A DNA stretch of 6,398 nucleotides, taken from contig JAFQIF010000097.1 of the NCBI GenBank assembly GCA_017397695.1, forward strand, positions 1-6,398, read 5' to 3'. Shown here piece after piece: positions 5,309 to 6,398 of the stretch (position 1 is the first letter of the stretch; every line of letters begins with the position of its first letter). Origin of the DNA: Clostridia bacterium. GTDB taxonomy: Bacteria; Bacillota_A; Clostridia; Christensenellales; Aristaeellaceae. Made by a program: the position numbers and the translations under genes. The notes below the pieces were generated by a model, which did not search any database, was not told where the DNA came from, and worked only from the letters and a program-made list of their open reading frames with translations.

Positions 5309-5337
5309 TTGCCAAATGACTGAAAAAGCCGTATAAT
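5309..5337 (+). promoter_or_regulatory. Strong sigma-A promoter of ppdK
   Basis: TTGCCA (5309-5314) and a perfect TATAAT (5332-5337) are separated by exactly 17 bases. The start should be near 5343-5345, leaving a leader of about 100 bases. Together with the highly biased codons of the gene, this predicts strong expression. Confidence 0.88.
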
Positions 5338-5348
5338 AATCTATGTGT

Positions 5349-5366
5349 GACCATGTATACACGGTC
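5349..5366. promoter_or_regulatory. Candidate operator: 18-bp near-palindrome at the ppdK start site
   Basis: GACCATGTATACACGGTC is symmetric at 8 of 9 pairs, the exception being 5353/5362. It begins about 5 bases after the predicted transcript start, a classic position for a repressor. The TGTATACA core resembles sites of GntR-type regulators in general, but I cannot assign a protein. Confidence 0.5.
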
Positions 5367-5383
5367 GCTCCATTTGACTTTAC

Positions 5384-5411
5384 CCTGCATTTTTAGTTGT
5401 AGAATTGCAGG
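5384..5411 (+). other. Hairpin in the ppdK leader
   Basis: CCTGCA (5384-5389) pairs with TGCAGG (5406-5411), with a T.T mismatch and two further A-T pairs inside. No T tract follows, so it is not a terminator. It ends 14 bases before the ribosome binding site and may stabilise the leader or affect translation. Confidence 0.4.
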
Positions 5412-5443
5412 AATATATTACCTTTGAAGGAGGACTAGGCAGC

Positions 5444-6398
5444 ATGAAGTACGTTTACCTCTTTAAGGAAGGCGACGCCAGCATGCGCAACACGCTCGGT
5501 GGCAAGGGCGCGAACCTCGCGGAAATGACCAAGATCGGTCTCCCGGTTCCGCAGGGTTTCACCATTTCTACCGAGGCTTGCACCAAGTACTATGAGGACG
5601 GCCGTCGTATCAACGACGACATTCAGGCCGAAATCATGGAAAACATTGCCAAGATGGAAGAAATCACCGGCAAGAAGTTCGGCGATCTGGAGAATCCGCT
5701 CCTGGTTTCCGTTCGCAGTGGCGCTCGTGCCTCCATGCCGGGCATGATGGATACCATCCTGAACCTGGGCCTCAACGAGGAAGTTGTCAACGTTATGGCG
5801 ATCAAGTCCGGCAATCCGCGCTGGGCGTGGGACTGCTATCGCCGTTTCATCCAGATGTACTCCGACGTCGTTATGGAAGTCGGCAAGAAGTACTTCGAGA
5901 AGCTCATCGACGAGATGAAGGAAGCCAAGGGCGTCACGCTGGACGTCGATCTGACTGCCGAGGATCTCAAGGAGCTGTGTGCGCAGTTCAAGGCTGAATA
6001 TAAGAGCAAGCTGGGCACCGATTTCCCGTCCGATCCCAAGGAGCAGCTTTTCGGCGCGGTCAAGGCTGTTTTCCGCAGCTGGGATAACCCGCGTGCCAAT
6101 ATCTACCGCATGGATCACGACATTCCGTATTCCTGGGGCACAGCTGTCAATGTCCAGATGATGGCGTTCGGCAACATGGGCGATACCTCCGGCACCGGCG
6201 TTGCCTTCACCCGCAACCCCGCCACCGGCGAAAAGGGCCTCATGGGTGAGTTCCTGATGAACGCGCAGGGTGAGGACGTCGTCGCCGGCGTGCGCACTCC
6301 GATGCCGATCTCCAAGATGCAGGAAGTCCTGCCGGAGGTCTACGAGCAGTTCCTGTGCGTGTGCAACACCCTTGAGAATCATTACCGCGACATGCAGG
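5444..6398 (+). CDS. ppdK: Pyruvate, phosphate dikinase, N-terminal part (partial)
   Basis: The frame stays open from ATG 5444 to the window end, giving 318 of the usual roughly 875 residues. The enzyme interconverts pyruvate, ATP and phosphate with PEP, AMP and pyrophosphate; in anaerobes it often works as a pyrophosphate-linked alternative to pyruvate kinase. The visible part is the ATP-grasp domain: GDASMRNTLGGKGANLAEMT (10-29, K21), LPVPQGFTISTEAC, SVRSGARASMPGMMDTILNL (R91), RRFIQMYSDVVMEV, AVFRSWDNPRA, and SGTGVAFTRNPATGEKG (249-265), then NAQGEDVVAGVRTP. These align closely with the Clostridium symbiosum enzyme, with K21 and R91 at its ATP-binding K22 and R92. The phospho-histidine and PEP domains lie beyond the window. 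GAAGGAGG ends 10 bases before the start. The gene has its own strong promoter and is independent of the recG operon. Confidence 0.97.
   Translation, partial: MKYVYLFKEGDASMRNTLGGKGANLAEMTKIGLPVPQGFTISTEACTKYYEDGRRINDDIQAEIMENIAKMEEITGKKFGDLENPLLVSVRSGARASMPGMMDTILNLGLNEEVVNVMAIKSGNPRWAWDCYRRFIQMYSDVVMEVGKKYFEKLIDEMKEAKGVTLDVDLTAEDLKELCAQFKAEYKSKLGTDFPSDPKEQLFGAVKAVFRSWDNPRANIYRMDHDIPYSWGTAVNVQMMAFGNMGDTSGTGVAFTRNPATGEKGLMGEFLMNAQGEDVVAGVRTPMPISKMQEVLPEVYEQFLCVCNTLENHYRDMQ

Noticed and set aside
5435..6382. Leftward open frame of 315 codons opposite ppdK
   Set aside because: The rightward strand encodes an unmistakable pyruvate, phosphate dikinase. The leftward frame is a codon-bias shadow with no motif.
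1..6398. CRISPR array, insertion sequence, prophage, tRNA or rRNA, defence or toxin-antitoxin system
   Set aside because: I looked for periodic repeats, transposase or integrase motifs, cloverleaf structure and paired small toxin-like genes and found none; gene content and order are those of a core chromosome.

Overview
The window looks like a chromosomal core segment of an endospore-forming Bacillota, most likely a moderately GC-rich member of class Clostridia. The reasons are strong AGGAGG ribosome binding sites, mixed ATG/GTG/TTG starts, a zinc-ribbon (four-cysteine) ribosomal protein L28, an Asp23-DAK-RecG gene run, a clostridial-type pyruvate, phosphate dikinase, and a 26-codon gene that matches the sporulation peptide SpoVM. 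I cannot name the genus from the sequence alone.

Layout, left to right. Bases 3-203 are the last 66 codons of a PpiC-type (parvulin) peptidyl-prolyl isomerase, followed by a clear intrinsic terminator. Bases 250-560 hold two tightly spaced micro-genes with good ribosome binding sites: a 51-residue two-helix membrane protein (303-458, GTG start) and a SpoVM-like 26-residue peptide (474-554). A sigma-E-like promoter lies just upstream of the pair. rpmB (L28) runs leftward (801-610), with its own sigma-A promoter and terminator. Diverging from it, a sigma-A promoter at 976-1004 drives the Asp23/YloU gene (1063-1413), the fatty acid kinase FakA/YloV gene (1442-3130, TTG start) and, beyond a weak hairpin, recG (3202-5199). 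A 244-base intergenic region then carries a strong promoter and an 18-bp near-palindrome ahead of ppdK (5444 to the window end), of which only the ATP-grasp part is present.

The order spoVM - rpmB (opposite strand) - yloU - yloV - recG is the same as in Bacillus subtilis, apart from the sdaAB/sdaAA pair that B. subtilis carries between yloV and recG. This synteny is the strongest support for calling the 26-codon gene spoVM.

Functionally the window combines housekeeping genes (protein folding, ribosome, lipid kinase, replication-fork repair, pyruvate/PEP metabolism) with a small sporulation module. Nothing here is a mobile element, a CRISPR array or a defence system. The most interesting material is small: the micro-gene pair and its promoter, the paired TGCATGCA boxes, a leftward terminator with no obvious gene to serve, and a candidate operator at the ppdK start site.
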